Below, piece after piece: positions 24,058 through 35,361 of a stretch of 64,000 bases of DNA; position 1 is the first letter of the stretch, and the number at the start of each line of letters is the position of its first letter. Source of the DNA: Diabrotica undecimpunctata. Its lineage: Eukaryota; Arthropoda; Insecta; Coleoptera; Chrysomelidae. Below the pieces are notes generated by a model, which was not told where the DNA came from, ran no database searches, and saw nothing but the letters and a program-made list of their open reading frames with translations. A program made the position numbers and the translations under genes. Location: NCBI RefSeq assembly GCF_040954645.1, contig NC_092805.1:17200741-17264740 (forward strand). The letters run 5' to 3'.

Positions 24058-24301
24058 AGTGCTACAATTAAATAAAATAATATTTACTACAAATATAAAA
24101 AAGAATTAGATAATGACTTACCAAAAACGTCACCGGCGTCCAAATAAACTTGAGAGAAAAAAACTAACGTAGAAGGTGGACTTTCGTAAAATTGACGACG
24201 TGCCCTCAAAAAATCTAATACATAAATACAGTAGTGGAGAAACGCACTCACCGCCTGTTAAATCAAGACTAAAGAAACAGCTACTGAGAAGTGTATGGGC
24301 A

Positions 24302-25729
24302 ACTAATGTCTAGAGCCTGACCCACTACTCTGAGCCGCGTAATGTGGGTTGCCTATTATGAATTTGAATCGGGGAAATTACTGACAGACTTACGCATGAC
24401 GTCCGACATCGGATAATCATTTTTTACTAAAATAGATGTTATAATAATTATTTCTCTTCTAAAAACGGATTGTCATTAAAACAGGCAATTTTAGTTCTAT
24501 CATATAATGATTTAATGACTCCCTTTTTAACATTTATGTTGGGATTTGATTTATAATTTAGATATATGTTCATATGCGCAACAAAAAATATTAAAAGCCA
24601 GAGCTTTTCGAGGAACTAACCATCATTTAATAAATAATTTTTATATAACTGTGCTGAATAATGTATTTCGAAACGGGGAAATTATTCATTTATTGATATT
24701 ACAAAGAAAAGGTCTCTAAAACGTTTTTAAGCAAGCCAAAAAAATCACATTACAAGGCATGAATGAATCAAATATGTAGCACCTTTTTTGTAGATGAATT
24801 ATTCAAAAACAAACTGAAAAGTTATTACTATAAACAGGGATCTGTATAGCTGGGGCTATGCTTAACTTAAATAAAACAACGATTAGATAGAAAAAAAATT
24901 ACAAATTTCATAAATTTATCATAAAATTATCTATATTTTTTAAATGTTAATATAATTTGGTACATTTGGTTTGTATAATATGTTATATTTTCTAGGTAAG
25001 TTTTTATATAAATAAATAGTCTATATATAAATGTACCATTAGATGAAACTTTGAAAACAATTTAGGACCAAATTACAAAATGATAGATTAACAACTAGAA
25101 CCAAATTAAATGTGTCAGCTATAACGGAACTGTTGACATTATCTACTGACAACACTTATTTTCATCTAAACAATGATTTCTATAAACAAAATTTTTAGGC
25201 TGTGCTTTAAATCCATTATTAGCTAATATATTGATGGAAGATTTCAAAACAAATATTGCTAATCAAAATTTAAAGCCCACAATACGTTGGAAATATGTAG
25301 ATGATCTGTTGGACACACTTCTGATTAATATAAATAAAAGATAAAAAAGAGGAGTCAATAAAACTTACAATGGAAAAGAAATAAAATAAATCGTTACCTT
25401 TTCTGGACGTTTTAATCTCAAAGGAAAATAGTGGATATGGGATTAATGTATACAAAAACCAACACATATGAACATATATCTAAATTATAAATCAAATCAC
25501 AGTATTAAAAGGGAGTCATTAAATCATTATATGATAGAACTAAAATTGCTTGTTGTAATGACAATTCGTTTTGAAAGAAAAATAATTATTAACATCTATT
25601 TTAGTCAAAAATGATTATCCAAAGTCGGACGTCATGCGTAAGTCTGTCAGTAATTTCCCCGATTCAAATTCATAATAGGCAACCTACATTACGCGGCTCA
25701 GAGTAGTGGGTCAGGCTCTAGACATTAGT
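24302..25729 (+). mobile_element. Penelope-like element with mirrored arms, 9-bp TSD
   Basis: GTATGGGCA is duplicated at 24,293-24,301 and 25,730-25,738. The insert starts ACTAATGTCTAGAGCCTGAC and ends with its inverse, and the inverted arms extend about 275 bp (24,302-24,576 versus 25,455-25,729) with high identity. The right arm holds the end of the reverse transcriptase frame, so the left arm is an inverted second copy of the same 3' end. Penelope elements often occur as inverted or tandem partial copies. Confidence 0.8.
25030..25560 (+). pseudogene. Penelope-type reverse transcriptase fragment
   Basis: The order of motifs fits the Penelope RT: NVPLDETLKTI (25,033-25,065), RTKLNVSAITELLTL (25,105-25,145), DNTYFHLNNDFYKQIF (25,150-25,197), the shifted LNPLLANILMEDF (25,210-25,248), IRWKYVDDLLD (25,280-25,312, retaining the catalytic YVDD), then ENSGYGINVY (25,428-25,456). 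Frameshifts and stops break it. The N-terminal RT part and the GIY-YIG endonuclease are not seen. It would have copied RNA at nicked target DNA. Confidence 0.8.
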
Positions 25730-25820
25730 GTATGGGCAGAGGTTACGCGACTGCACCCGAACTGCGGCGAAAACCGAGGAGCGTCGTCAAATTTACGATA
25801 GTCCACCTTTCTAGGGTTAA

Positions 25821-26170
25821 TGTTAATTTAAAGAAATACACAATAATATGTTTCATTTAATTTTTATATAAATGCGTTATAAAGCGATTTTATGAAGAAC
25901 AGTTGTTCGGAATATGCGGTATTTAATAAAATCTGTTCTTTTTAGAACAAAATTAGTGTGTTTTATTTCAAAAATGTTACGTAAGAATTTAAATATTTAT
26001 AATTATTTATTATTTAATATGTTTGGAAGTTTGGATGGAAACGAAATCGAATAATATATCTCTATCTAATCACTATCGATCAGAAAATCGAAATTTAAAT
26101 AAAAAAAGAAAAAAGAAAAAAGCATCTGAAAATTTAGTTGTAACAAAACATTTCAAAATATTAATAAAAT
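25821..26170. other. No recognisable gene
   Basis: AT-rich sequence between the piggyBac and the mariner-type leader. A small inverted pair near 25,898-25,950 (GAAGAACAG / CTGTTCTTTTTAGAAC) is visible. Confidence 0.5.
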
Positions 26171-26254
26171 ATCCAACGTCCGCCTTTGATTATTTGACAA
26201 AAAAGTTGACGTTTGTCAATTTTCTAGTTGTTTTTAGTTAGCAAAAGTGTTCAA

Positions 26255-26375
26255 ACCTCAATATTTAGTTTCTGTTTTTGCTTAGTTTAGTCAATTTTCC
26301 AGTTATTTTTAGTTTGCAAACGCGTTTATATCTGAATATTTAGTTTCTGTTTCTGCTTAGTTTATTCAATTGAAG
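26255..26375. repeat. Short direct repeats in the mariner leader
   Basis: ATATTTAGTTTCTGTTTTTG (26,261-26,280) and ATATTTAGTTTCTGTTTCTG (26,335-26,354) are two copies of a roughly 75-bp unit that also contains TAGTTTGCAAACGCG-like sequence. Confidence 0.6.
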
Positions 26376-26754
26376 TTTAGTCAAGTTGTTTTTAGTTAGT
26401 TGTTCTTAGTTAATATTTAGTTTATTTATTGTTTAACGAGATGTTTAAATTTTTACAAATGCAGAATGATACGTACTGTAACTGTGTTAATAATTGGTGA
26501 ATGTAAAAATAATTTCCATGCAGCGGAACGTCTTTTTAACCCATTAACGCCTACGGGTCCCATATGGGGACACAAAACCGCCCTCTATTTATGTGCGTGT
26601 ACTAACTGACAAATTTAATTTGAAAGCCACTGACTGAGAACTAATCGTTCAAAATGCTCATCAGATGCGCCTGACAAGATCAGTGGCTTGTTGTACTCGC
26701 GAGTGAGAGGTTGTGCTATTTTTTATTGGACAGATTATTTTCGACGACGAAAAT

Positions 26755-29618
26755 ATGGACATCCCGTTACGGTAAGTTAAATTATGTGGATCTTATTTAT
26801 TTTATTGTATATCTAGGCGATCTATTTTATTTAAAAAACGTATTTTCGCAATACTGTTTGTTGATTTTCTAAATATATGGTTCTAGTTTTTCATAATTTC
26901 CTCGTAAACGTCACTGTCACCATATGGGACCAGTAGGCATACTACGGACAATATGTATTAGCCTATAGTTTTATACGATAATTTTAGTTTCAGAGGAATA
27001 ACTCTTCAAGAAGCGTTAGATATCGCCTACTAATCTAATAACGAAGTCACTGATATATACATACATCCACCTGACTGTCAGGATCTGACCGATCAGGATT
27101 CAGGGGATGAAGATGAGGGTGGAACTGTTGAAAATTTGAGTAGTCGTCAACTGTTAGCTCCAGCTGAAGTTGTATTTTCAAATGGTACGAGAGTGGAGGA
27201 CACATCTGAAGATTTAGCAAATGAGCAATTACATACTGTGGTACAAAGTGACGCTAAAGCTGTACCCTCTTGATGATCGATTGAAGGTTACACAAAGAAC
27301 GGTACTAGGCTCGGGCTTCAGTCTGGTAGAGGTATCTTGGTCGGGGTTCTTGTTACAGCTCAAATATCACGGATCAATTAAAGAAGTACTTACGACACAA
27401 AGACAAGAAGTTAGAAGAGAAGATAAGAGATAAGAGAAGAAAAGTTATTTGGGCACCACCCTATTTTTAGAGGAACAGGGAAACCTTAAGGCACATAAAA
27501 AAGGATGACGAGAAAGGTAAGGTACAGCTAGAGAACTCACGCGAGGATAAAGTAAACCGTGAAAGAGAAAAGTATCGGAATTATGCGGTACACTCCTAAT
27601 ATTTCGACACATATACTTAAAATATACGATCAAACAAATAAATATAATAATATAATTCAATAAAAAATGCCTGGAAGAGAAACACAAAAATATAAATCCA
27701 AATTGTATAAAAAAATATAAAAGAAATAAAAAGCAAATAGTTCTTTAACAAAACTATATTTAGGTATATTTGTTAAAGTAAATGTACCATATTAAATTTT
27801 ATTAAACAGTTGATTAAATAGCATGATTATTGCGTAACTGATTATTAATTACAAACAAAAAAATCTCTCAAAAAAATAGTTATAAATAATTTAGTATCCT
27901 CAAGAATTAGAAAAAAAGGCAAGGAACATTATAATTATATCTACATATATAAAGTAAATGGTCCGTTAATTATACGTATATATTATCCTGTATTTTTACT
28001 ATATTACTCAGTCAAACCAAAACTCCATAAATAAGAAGGTACACTGAACTGGAGTCATAAATCAACTGCTAAAGATTTCGTTACCACAGTTTAGTCAATA
28101 AAACTTATACTCACAGGTGTATTCAAATAATAGTATGACGCCCTCAATAAGGCACTTGACTTCGGTCCACCACAACAGGTAGTTGGGACGACACGACCAC
28201 AATAAATTGCAGTCTTCCTAACGTAATCCCTTAGATTGTCTGTTAGGTCGACGAAAAGAGGCAGCTACCGGTACCGGGGTACTACAGGTGGTTGAGGGAA
28301 CATAAAGATGACTGATGTTCAGGTGAACTAACTTTGCGGTAAATGCTTGAAAATTGTACACGGATGGACGGTGTATAATAGGAATCGGTATACAATCTGA
28401 ATTGGTGTAAAATAGGAACGGCAAACAGAAGTGACTTCAGTTGGAAGACGTCGCCGATTGTCGAAGATAAGACCGCTTGCCACAGGAACCAACTTGGAAA
28501 ATGAATATCGGATTGTGAATTTAGAAGGGCTTAGACAAGCGAAGGTTGAAAATAGGGAGGGGATATTGGCTGAAGGATGCCACGCGAAATTGACATTAAA
28601 TATCCGGGCTACTGGGGTTCATTTTCGTAGCGTTTACCAATAGAAAGTAAAGTTTCTACGAAAAACAACTCTTCTGATTTTCTGAGAAGGTAGCTCGGAG
28701 ATTTCACAATAGGTCCTTTTTCCTTTGTTATTAGGAAAGATTTTTATGTACAAAAACAAGATAAAAAGAAGAAGAAACATTTGGCGAAGTTATTTCTTTG
28801 TTAAAAAAAGGCGTAACAAAACGAAGGTATGCAGGCATGGGCGGCGTGAAAATAGTTTATTAAAGGAAATAATTTAAAGAAATTATGAACATGCTTCAAA
28901 GCAAATTTAGTACTGATGGTATTCCATGGTATTCTTTATGTGAGGTGGATGGACAATAATGTGGTAACAGAGGCCAGTACGTGTTTTGGGGTTACTCCAG
29001 TGAAATCTGTAGAGAGATTTTCAAGGAAAAATAAAAAAAACGTACCTATACCACGTCCGGATGTAATTTCCAAATACAATAAAAACATGGGAGGCACCGA
29101 TCTGATGGATGCAAATGTATCTTGGTATGTAAAGTATATTGATTATAATAATATAATAACATACATTGTTTCAGTTATCGTATTAGTGTAAGATCAAAAA
29201 AGTGGTACTGGTCGATATTCACATATATGTATCTATACAAAATGCTTTGATTCTCTACCGCAAAAGTGGCAGAAATATCAGCCAGTTGGAGTTTAGGCGA
29301 AGTATTGCTCAGGTAATGTTATAATTTACTACATATTTACGTAGTCTTACATGTTACTGTGATTTTTAGACATCTTTGGCAAATTACAAAACGACATCTA
29401 AAGGTCCAGGTCAAATGCCTAAAGCTGCTGGAAGTTACAGCCGTGTTGGAGACGATGTCAGATTTGATGGGTTAAACCATTACGTAGTAGTAGTGCCAGA
29501 AGGAAAAAGAAGAAGATGTGCCGGGTTCAATTGTATAAGCAAAGGGCGTACAATGTGTATCAAGTGCGATGTTGGTTTATGTTTAGAATGTTTTATGAAA
29601 TTTCACACAAACACTTAA
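26755..29618 (+). pseudogene. PGBD-like piggyBac transposase with introns, core missing
   Basis: Exon 1 (ATG 26,755) encodes MDIPLR; intron 1 is 26,772-26,993 (GTAAGT...TTTCAG); exon 2 continues GITLQEALDIAY, one stop, then IYIHPPDCQDL and SGDEDEGGTVENLSSRQLL up to about 27,265. The sequence then departs from piggyBac until about 28,915, where WMDNNVVTEASTCFGV and DVISKYNKNMGGTDLMDANV return (the last contains the third catalytic Asp). Two further introns have canonical borders: 29,125-29,174 and 29,313-29,369. The last exon ends CAGFNCISKGRTMCIKCDVG and LCLECFMKFHTNT, an intact zinc-binding tail. Introns are unusual for piggyBac transposases but are common in PGBD-type genes. The central catalytic region with D1 and D2 is absent. 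Confidence 0.8.
27275..28700. other. Unidentified replacement or insertion within the piggyBac gene
   Basis: Occupies the place of the missing catalytic exons. It has no long coding frame. The part 28,050-28,640 is more GC-rich and, read on the minus strand, looks like a promoter or LTR-type sequence, but I found no LTR pair, primer-binding site or target duplication. The ends are approximate. Confidence 0.4.
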
Positions 29619-30889
29619 TTCAGATAATATTTTGTGTATACCCTGGAACGCCTACAGGGCCCATATGGTGACAGCATGTTTTTTGTATATTTTGAAATAA
29701 AAATTTATTTTTTTCCAAACGTAGGTTAATTTTACACCTTTCTTTATGAAAGTTCAAAAAAAAAAATCGTAAATTCAAAAAAAAATTTTTCTCGGCGTTA
29801 ATGGGTTAATGAGAGGTGCCCCGATCGCCCTACATCAAGAACTTATTTGAGGAAGCTTCTTCGGAAGTTTAAACAAACAGGTAGTGTTCAAGGTGTCAAA
29901 TGATCTGGTCGACCAACAATTAGTGATGACAAAAAAGTTGACATAATTTCAGAAGTAGTAGTGAACCCTACTTCTTCTACAGCCTAACCTACTCGCATCT
30001 ATCTATGGAATCAGTCAAAAGACAGTACACTGAGTATTGGCTAAAAACAAATTTCATCAATACAAATTAAAAATTGTGCACCAACTTTCAGATGATGACC
30101 CCGACCGAAGACTTAAATTCTGTGAAAATATGTCCAATAAAATTAACCAACAGCCCGATTACATAAAAACAATCTGTTTTAGTGCCGAAAGAACTTTTTA
30201 TCTCAATGGAAATGTTAACACACACAATGTGAGGTATTGGAGTGACACAAACCGTCACGTCTTTCGTGAAACCCATACTAAATTTCCAAAAAAAAAAAAT
30301 AAATGTTTGGGTATGTATTGCTGCCCAAGAAGTGTATCTGGAGATGTTACAAAGTGCAATTGAACCTTTAATACTTGAAATTCTGGAGGATAATCCAGAT
30401 GAATTCGGCAACTTGGAAATAACTTTTAAACAAGATGGTGCTCCTGCACACCATTATGGTGTAGTAAAACGTTACCTAGATGAAGAGTATCGTGGTAGGT
30501 AAATTGGACGACAAGGTACGATAGAATGGCCAGTTCGGTCCCCAGACCTCATACCATTCAATTTTTTTCTGTGGGGATACTTGAAATCTAAAGTTTATGC
30601 TACAGCACCCGACAATATTGACATTTTGATACAACGAATTGTTGAAAAACGTAGAGCAATTTCCCCCGACACATTTGAACGAGTACGGCAACAGTTTAGA
30701 AATAGAAAGCATTACTGTCAGGAAGTAGATGGAGCACATTTTAAATACTTACTATAAGAACTGGTTGTTAAATATTTATTAATTAAATGAGAAGCTACAA
30801 TTTTAGTATTTATTTAATTTATTCATCATAATGTGCTTAAACTCAAATAAAAGTATTATGACTGAATAGGTATTTTCAATTTTCAACTT

Positions 30890-30927
30890 GCCATAAGGTC
30901 CCATTTAAAATGATCTGTCACAGTGTA
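30890..30927. repeat. Right terminal repeat of the mariner-type element
   Basis: ACTTGCCATAAGGTCCCATT and the following AAATGATCTGTCACAGTG, then TA (30,926-30,927), are the inverse of the left copy at 21,355-21,396 with few changes. Confidence 0.7.
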
Positions 30928-31487
30928 AAGAAATATTTTGCCTACCACATAGGGTATTGCTATAAGGGGTTGAAAATTGGGACTAAAGTTACTGGGGGTG
31001 GAGATAGGGCAAACAAAATAATTAAAACTTATGCGAACGGCACTTAGGGTTTATTTGGAGTAGCTGGGTCGTGGATAAGTTGAATGGCAAAGGGGTTGGA
31101 TTAAGGCAACTACAAAAATGAAACAAAGGGGTACTTACATGAATCCCCTGGAACAAATGGACAAAAGAAAACAACAGGAAGGACCTCTAGCTATTTCAAA
31201 GTAGGACGCCGCTTCTAGGTGACAAATTATAATGATTACAACAACTAGTTGTAACTATTGAAATAATTGTTAGAAATGCAAAATATATATTTTTAAATGA
31301 AACTCAAAAAAGGGGTTATAAACTTTTTTTTTCTAAATAAATTTAAAAAATTGTTTATAGAAATAAATCAAACATTTACTGTTGTCTTACCACAAACAGT
31401 TACAAAAATAAATGGTACAAAATACAAACTCTGTTTAGAAGTGGGAAGTGTTACAAAACTTACAAAAAAATGTTACAAATAAACAAT
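30928..31487. other. No recognisable gene
   Basis: Nothing coding is supported; a purine-rich and lysine-rich spurious frame lies at 31,297-31,482. Confidence 0.5.
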
Positions 31488-31795
31488 CTATAAAGCAGCA
31501 ATTAGATCTATATTAACATACACGGCGGAGACAAGACCTGACACATCTAAAACGAGACGACTGCTAGAAACGACAGAGATGAAAATACTCCGACATATAT
31601 CAGAGAAAAGTCTGTTGGATAGGGAGAGAAGTGAAACAGGAGTGGAACGAACACATTAGTAGAATGGCAGAGGATAGGATAGTACGAATAGCACGAGATA
31701 ATATTATATATTATATATTATGCTAATAGTAAAGAAGAAACAGGCTTTAAAGCCTACATAAAAGAAGAAAGAAGAAGAAGAAGTTTTGTATTTTA
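31488..31795 (+). pseudogene. LINE 3'-end fragment with (AAG)n tail
   Basis: Plus-strand LINE C-terminus: AAIRSILTYTAETRPDTSK, LLETTEMKILRHISEKSL and EWNEHISRMAEDRIVRIARD-like sequence (31,640-31,700). Part of the tail is missing. It ends in an AAGAAGAAAGAAGAAGAAGA run near 31,765-31,785, a simple-repeat LINE tail. Confidence 0.8.
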
Positions 31796-32130
31796 ACTAT
31801 TTTTTCAATAAAGATTGGTTTCTTTTAAATTTCTACCATCTCTTTTATTTAGGGTTTTAAACATTTTATTATTGGGGCAAAAATACGCACTTAGTACTAC
31901 TGCCCAAATTGCAGGGGCAGGAGTACGCAAATGAATAATTTTTTAAGACTTTTTTTTTTCATTTATTAGTGAACTTATAGAACTACTGTCGATACTTAAA
32001 ATGGAAAAACAATATCTAAGCTCTCCCGTAATAACATTGGAAAAGTTCTAAACTGTTGTAATTTCTGAAGGCGACAGGAAATAATGAAACTACGTGTTTT
32101 TGCCCCCAACTACCCTATAGTTCATACCTC
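31796..32130. other. No recognisable gene
   Basis: AT-rich spacer. GGGGCA-containing blocks at 31,875 and 31,912 are a minor direct repeat. Confidence 0.5.
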
Positions 32131-32146
32131 ATCTTTTACGACTATA

Positions 32147-34489
32147 TATATATAGTTCAGCTCAACAGGCCTCAAAGGCCTAAGGCTTCAACGGTTTTCT
32201 TCCATTTCTTTCTATCTTGTGTTAAGTTTTTCCAATCTTGTACCTGCAGCAACTTCAGATCTTCTTTTGCCGACTCCAGCCATTTTCTTCGGGGGCGGCC
32301 TCTTTTTTTTTACCAGCCTCCGTGTTTATTAATTCATTGGGAACTCTTTCTTCCTTCATTCTTGCTATATGTCCGAGCCCTCTTAATCTTTGAATTTTAG
32401 CGAGTCTTGTTATTTTTGGTTGCCCATATATTTGCATTATTTCTTCATTCGTTCTTCTTCGCCAGATGTTCCCCTCTTTTACACCTCCTCATATCCTTCT
32501 AAGAATTTTTCGTTTCCATCTATCTAATTTTACTTCCATATCTTTATTTAGTGTCCAGGTCTCGCTAGCATAGAGTACTGTAGGTCGGATAACTGTTGTA
32601 TATATTCGTTTTTTTGCTGTTCTGGATACTATCTTCGACCTCAGTATCTTAGTCAGGCTCCCAGCACTCTTACTACCTTTGGCCATTCTTTTTATGATTT
32701 CTTGGTTCTCTTCGTTCCTATTTGTTAGTGTCACTCCCAAGTAATCGAATTGGCTAACAACTTCAAAGTTATATTCTTTACTTGGGCTTTGTATCTTAAA
32801 GGACTGTTCTAGATGATTTTTGTTTCCCCTTATCACCATATATTTTGTTTTTTCTTCGTTTATTTCTAACCCATATTCCTAGGCTATTCTCTCTATTCTA
32901 GTAAATATTTCTCTTAATTCTGCAGGTCTCCTTGTTATTAAGATAACATCATCTGCATATGCTACGCATTGATGCCTGTGATGATATATTGTGCCTCTAG
33001 TGTAGATGTTACATTCTCGTAAAATCTTCTCTAAGATCAAATTGAAAAAAACTGTTGATAACAGGTCACCTTGTCGCAGACCTCTATTGATGATAAAGCT
33101 ATCCGAAACCCGTCCTTCTAACATGACTTTAGTTTTAGTATCATTGAGTATATCAAAGAGATTTAGTCAGTCTTACTATTTTTGGTGGAAATTTAAAATA
33201 TTCTAGTGCTTCATATACTTTATTTCTTTTTATAGTATCATATGCCCGTCTAAAATCAATAAACAGCATGTGTAATGTTAGGTTGAATTCATATAAGCTA
33301 GCTAAAATTTGTTTCATTGTAAAAATTTGGTCTATTACCGATCTGTTTGCTCTGAAACCTGCTTGATATTCACCTAGACAATTTTCAACTTTTGTTTTAA
33401 TTTTATTTCTAATTGATATGGCCAGAATCTTATACACTGTATCTTGTAGAGCTATTCCCCTGTAATTTTTACATTCTGTAACGTCTCCTTTTTTATGCAC
33501 TGGACATAAGATTGCTTCTTTCTACTGATTGGGTATTTTTTTCTTTGATCCACACTTCGCGTATTAACTCAGCGATTTCTTTTTGCACTATTTTGCCACT
33601 TTCTTTTAGAAACTCAGCAATGATACCATTTTCACCAGGTGCTTTGTTGTTTTTTAAGTTTTTTATGATCTCTATAATTTCTTCCTTGGTGGGTACTTCT
33701 TCATTTACATCTGGGTCCCTTACTTCTTCATGTTGTAGTTGCGTTTGTTCTCTTTCATCTTGGTCGTCCGTACATAATATGTTCTCGAAATAATTGGCCC
33801 ACCTTCTTAATTTTTCATCTGTTCCACCTAACAGATTCCCCTCTTCATCTTTATAATATCTTGATGTGGTTTTGTACTGGGTTCGGTCTCTTTTTATTTC
33901 TTGGTAGAAATTCCTGACTTGTTTATGTAAAAAATCTTCTTCAATACGAACTAGTTTCTGCTCTAAACTTGACCGCTTCTTCCTTCTACAGATCTTCTTT
34001 GCTTCCCGTCTTTTTGCGGCATAAGCTTTTTTACTCTCTTCAATCCTCATCATACCAATCCGTTTGTTTAAATTGTCTGTTTCCTGATAATACTGAGTCG
34101 GCTGCTTCTTGATTTTTTTCTTCTAGTTGTACCCATCTGCTTTCTATATCAGTTACTGTTGTCTGGCTTTTCAGTTTCTCTTCAATTTGCTGCCTGAATT
34201 TTTTCTTAACTTCTCCCTCCTGAAGTAGTGCACCGTTATATCTTTTTATTTACTTTACAACTAGTGTTATTAATTGTGGGTAATATTTGCTCCATTTTAA
34301 CTTTGATCAAAAAGTGATCCGAATTTGCATCAGCACCTCTGTAACTTCGGCTATCTTTTATGGCTCTCATATGTTTGGCTTCTATTAGTAAATGATCTAT
34401 TTGGTTTACTGTTTGTCCATCTGGTGATACACAGGTACCTTTATGAATTTCTTTGTGATCAAAATAAGTGCTCATAATTCGCATATTAT
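32147..34489 (-). pseudogene. RTE-like LINE, 5'-truncated, 16-bp TSD
   Basis: ATCTTTTACGACTATA is present at 32,131-32,146 and 34,490-34,505, a perfect target duplication. From right to left the copy encodes the end of the APE endonuclease (34,236-34,484: VNQIDHLLIEAKHM and NSDHFLIKVK), the linker and start of RT (33,493-34,053: IKNLKNNKAPGENGI), RT palm (33,153-33,500: KNYRGIALQDTVYK, FRANRSVIDQIF, MLFIDFRRAYD), the active site CVAYADDVILITRR (32,879-33,124) and the thumb (32,489-32,839: RKILRRI). Several frameshifts inactivate it. Target-primed reverse transcription from a minus-strand insertion explains the left-hand TA-rich tail. Confidence 0.88.
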
Positions 34490-34505
34490 ATCTTTTACGA
34501 CTATA

Positions 34506-35360
34506 CTATTTACAAATAATCGGCTGATGTCATAGATACTACAAACTTCATCGTTGATAATAATAATTAGCGTCTGTTTTAATTTTCATAATACTGGTAC
34601 TAAATATGATACTTTGTATTCAATAACTATTATAATTTGCTAGTAAAGTTTGATACAACAAACTTTGTTATTATTATAACAGAAACTCTAAACCAAACTT
34701 ATTTCAAACAACTATGTAATATATACTCCTGACAAATGGTGCCAAACCTGACGGCACAACTTTAAATTGGTTTAATCAAGCTATCAAGTAAGCAGAGGGC
34801 ATTCGTGCTGCAATTATCTTGTAATTGAAGTCCGACACGATACCTTTACAGCCACTTCATTTGAAATGTGGGTCATCAATGGGATACTAATGGTGTTAGA
34901 TGCAAGGTGGATCATGCGATGTAGAGTAGAGGCCAATAAAGTTTATGTAACCTTTATCCCGGCCAGACCTTTTAGTTACATAAAGGGTAAACATGGGTGC
35001 GAAGGACTTACTGTTCTAATAATTGCAGTCATTTTATATTTTGATTTGTATTATATTTTTTATTATTGAAGTTACTTTTAATTTAAAAAAAAACTACACA
35101 ACATTATTCAATAAAGAAACAACACATTAATTTACTAGTTTTTGCAATTTTGTTTTATACAATAATCGGTAGAAACATTTTAGTAGCAAATATTGCAATT
35201 TTGATTCTTGTCTTGTATGGCATATGTGACACCTTTTGTTTATAGGAGTTGGAGGTTTTTCCAAGTCTTCTTCTTCTTTGTGTGCAGTGCTTGTTTTTTA
35301 AGCGTTGACTATCGTCTCATTAATAAGCTGATGAAGTGTTCGGTCGGCAGCATGAAACAA
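34506..35360. other. No recognisable gene
   Basis: Mixed-composition spacer; the short frames at 34,866 and 35,208 show no family signature. Confidence 0.5.
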
Positions 35361-35361
35361 T

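Larger units (their letters stand above)
22017..25816 (-). mobile_element. piggyBac element with intact transposase, carrying a Penelope insertion
   Basis: TTAA (22,013-22,016) precedes CCCTAGAAAGGTGGACTAT, and its exact inverse ends at 25,816 followed by TTAA (25,817-25,820). The 19-bp TIRs are identical. GGTGGACT-A/T-TCGTAA also recurs subterminally near 22,052 and 24,176. A Penelope-like element (24,302-25,729, plus a 9-bp duplication) lies near the right end; without it the piggyBac is about 2.36 kb, a normal size. Confidence 0.9.
26540..29805 (+). mobile_element. piggyBac element with spliced transposase gene, TTAA flanked
   Basis: TTAA (26,536-26,539) precedes CCCATTAACGCC, and the inverse GGCGTTAATGGG ends at 29,805 before TTAA (29,806-29,809). 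A subterminal motif GCCTAC-x-GG-x-CCCATATGG occurs at both ends (26,550-26,575 and 29,649-29,669) and related GTCACCATATGGGACC near 26,918. Inserted inside the mariner transposase frame. Confidence 0.85.
26441..30757 (+). pseudogene. Tc1/mariner (DD41D-like) transposase split by a piggyBac
   Basis: The N-terminal helix-turn-helix part (26,480-26,537) reads TVLIIGECKNNFHAAERLF and continues after the piggyBac insert at 29,810 as NERCPDRP, then LRKLLRKFKQTGSVQG. Removing 26,540-29,805 plus one TTAA joins the frame exactly. Downstream the catalytic region includes ICFSAERTFYLNGNVNTHNV, RYWSDTN, FKQDGAPAHHYG and SPDLIPFNFFLWG, with several frameshifts and stops. The first catalytic Asp (normally FSDE) is Ala and the third is Asn (PFNFF), so the protein is dead. 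D2 and the third site are 41 residues apart, giving DD41D-like spacing. The frame ends near 30,757. Confidence 0.8.

Noticed and set aside
23741..24109. 122-codon plus-strand frame rich in Ser
   Set aside because: Antisense of the acidic N-terminus of the intact piggyBac transposase.
27300..27372. Possible tRNA-like sequence (GGTCGGGGTTC-type segment)
   Set aside because: No cloverleaf with paired acceptor stem could be drawn.
28218..28643. Possible host exons within the unknown block
   Set aside because: Short frames on both strands without splice-consistent continuation or recognised domain.
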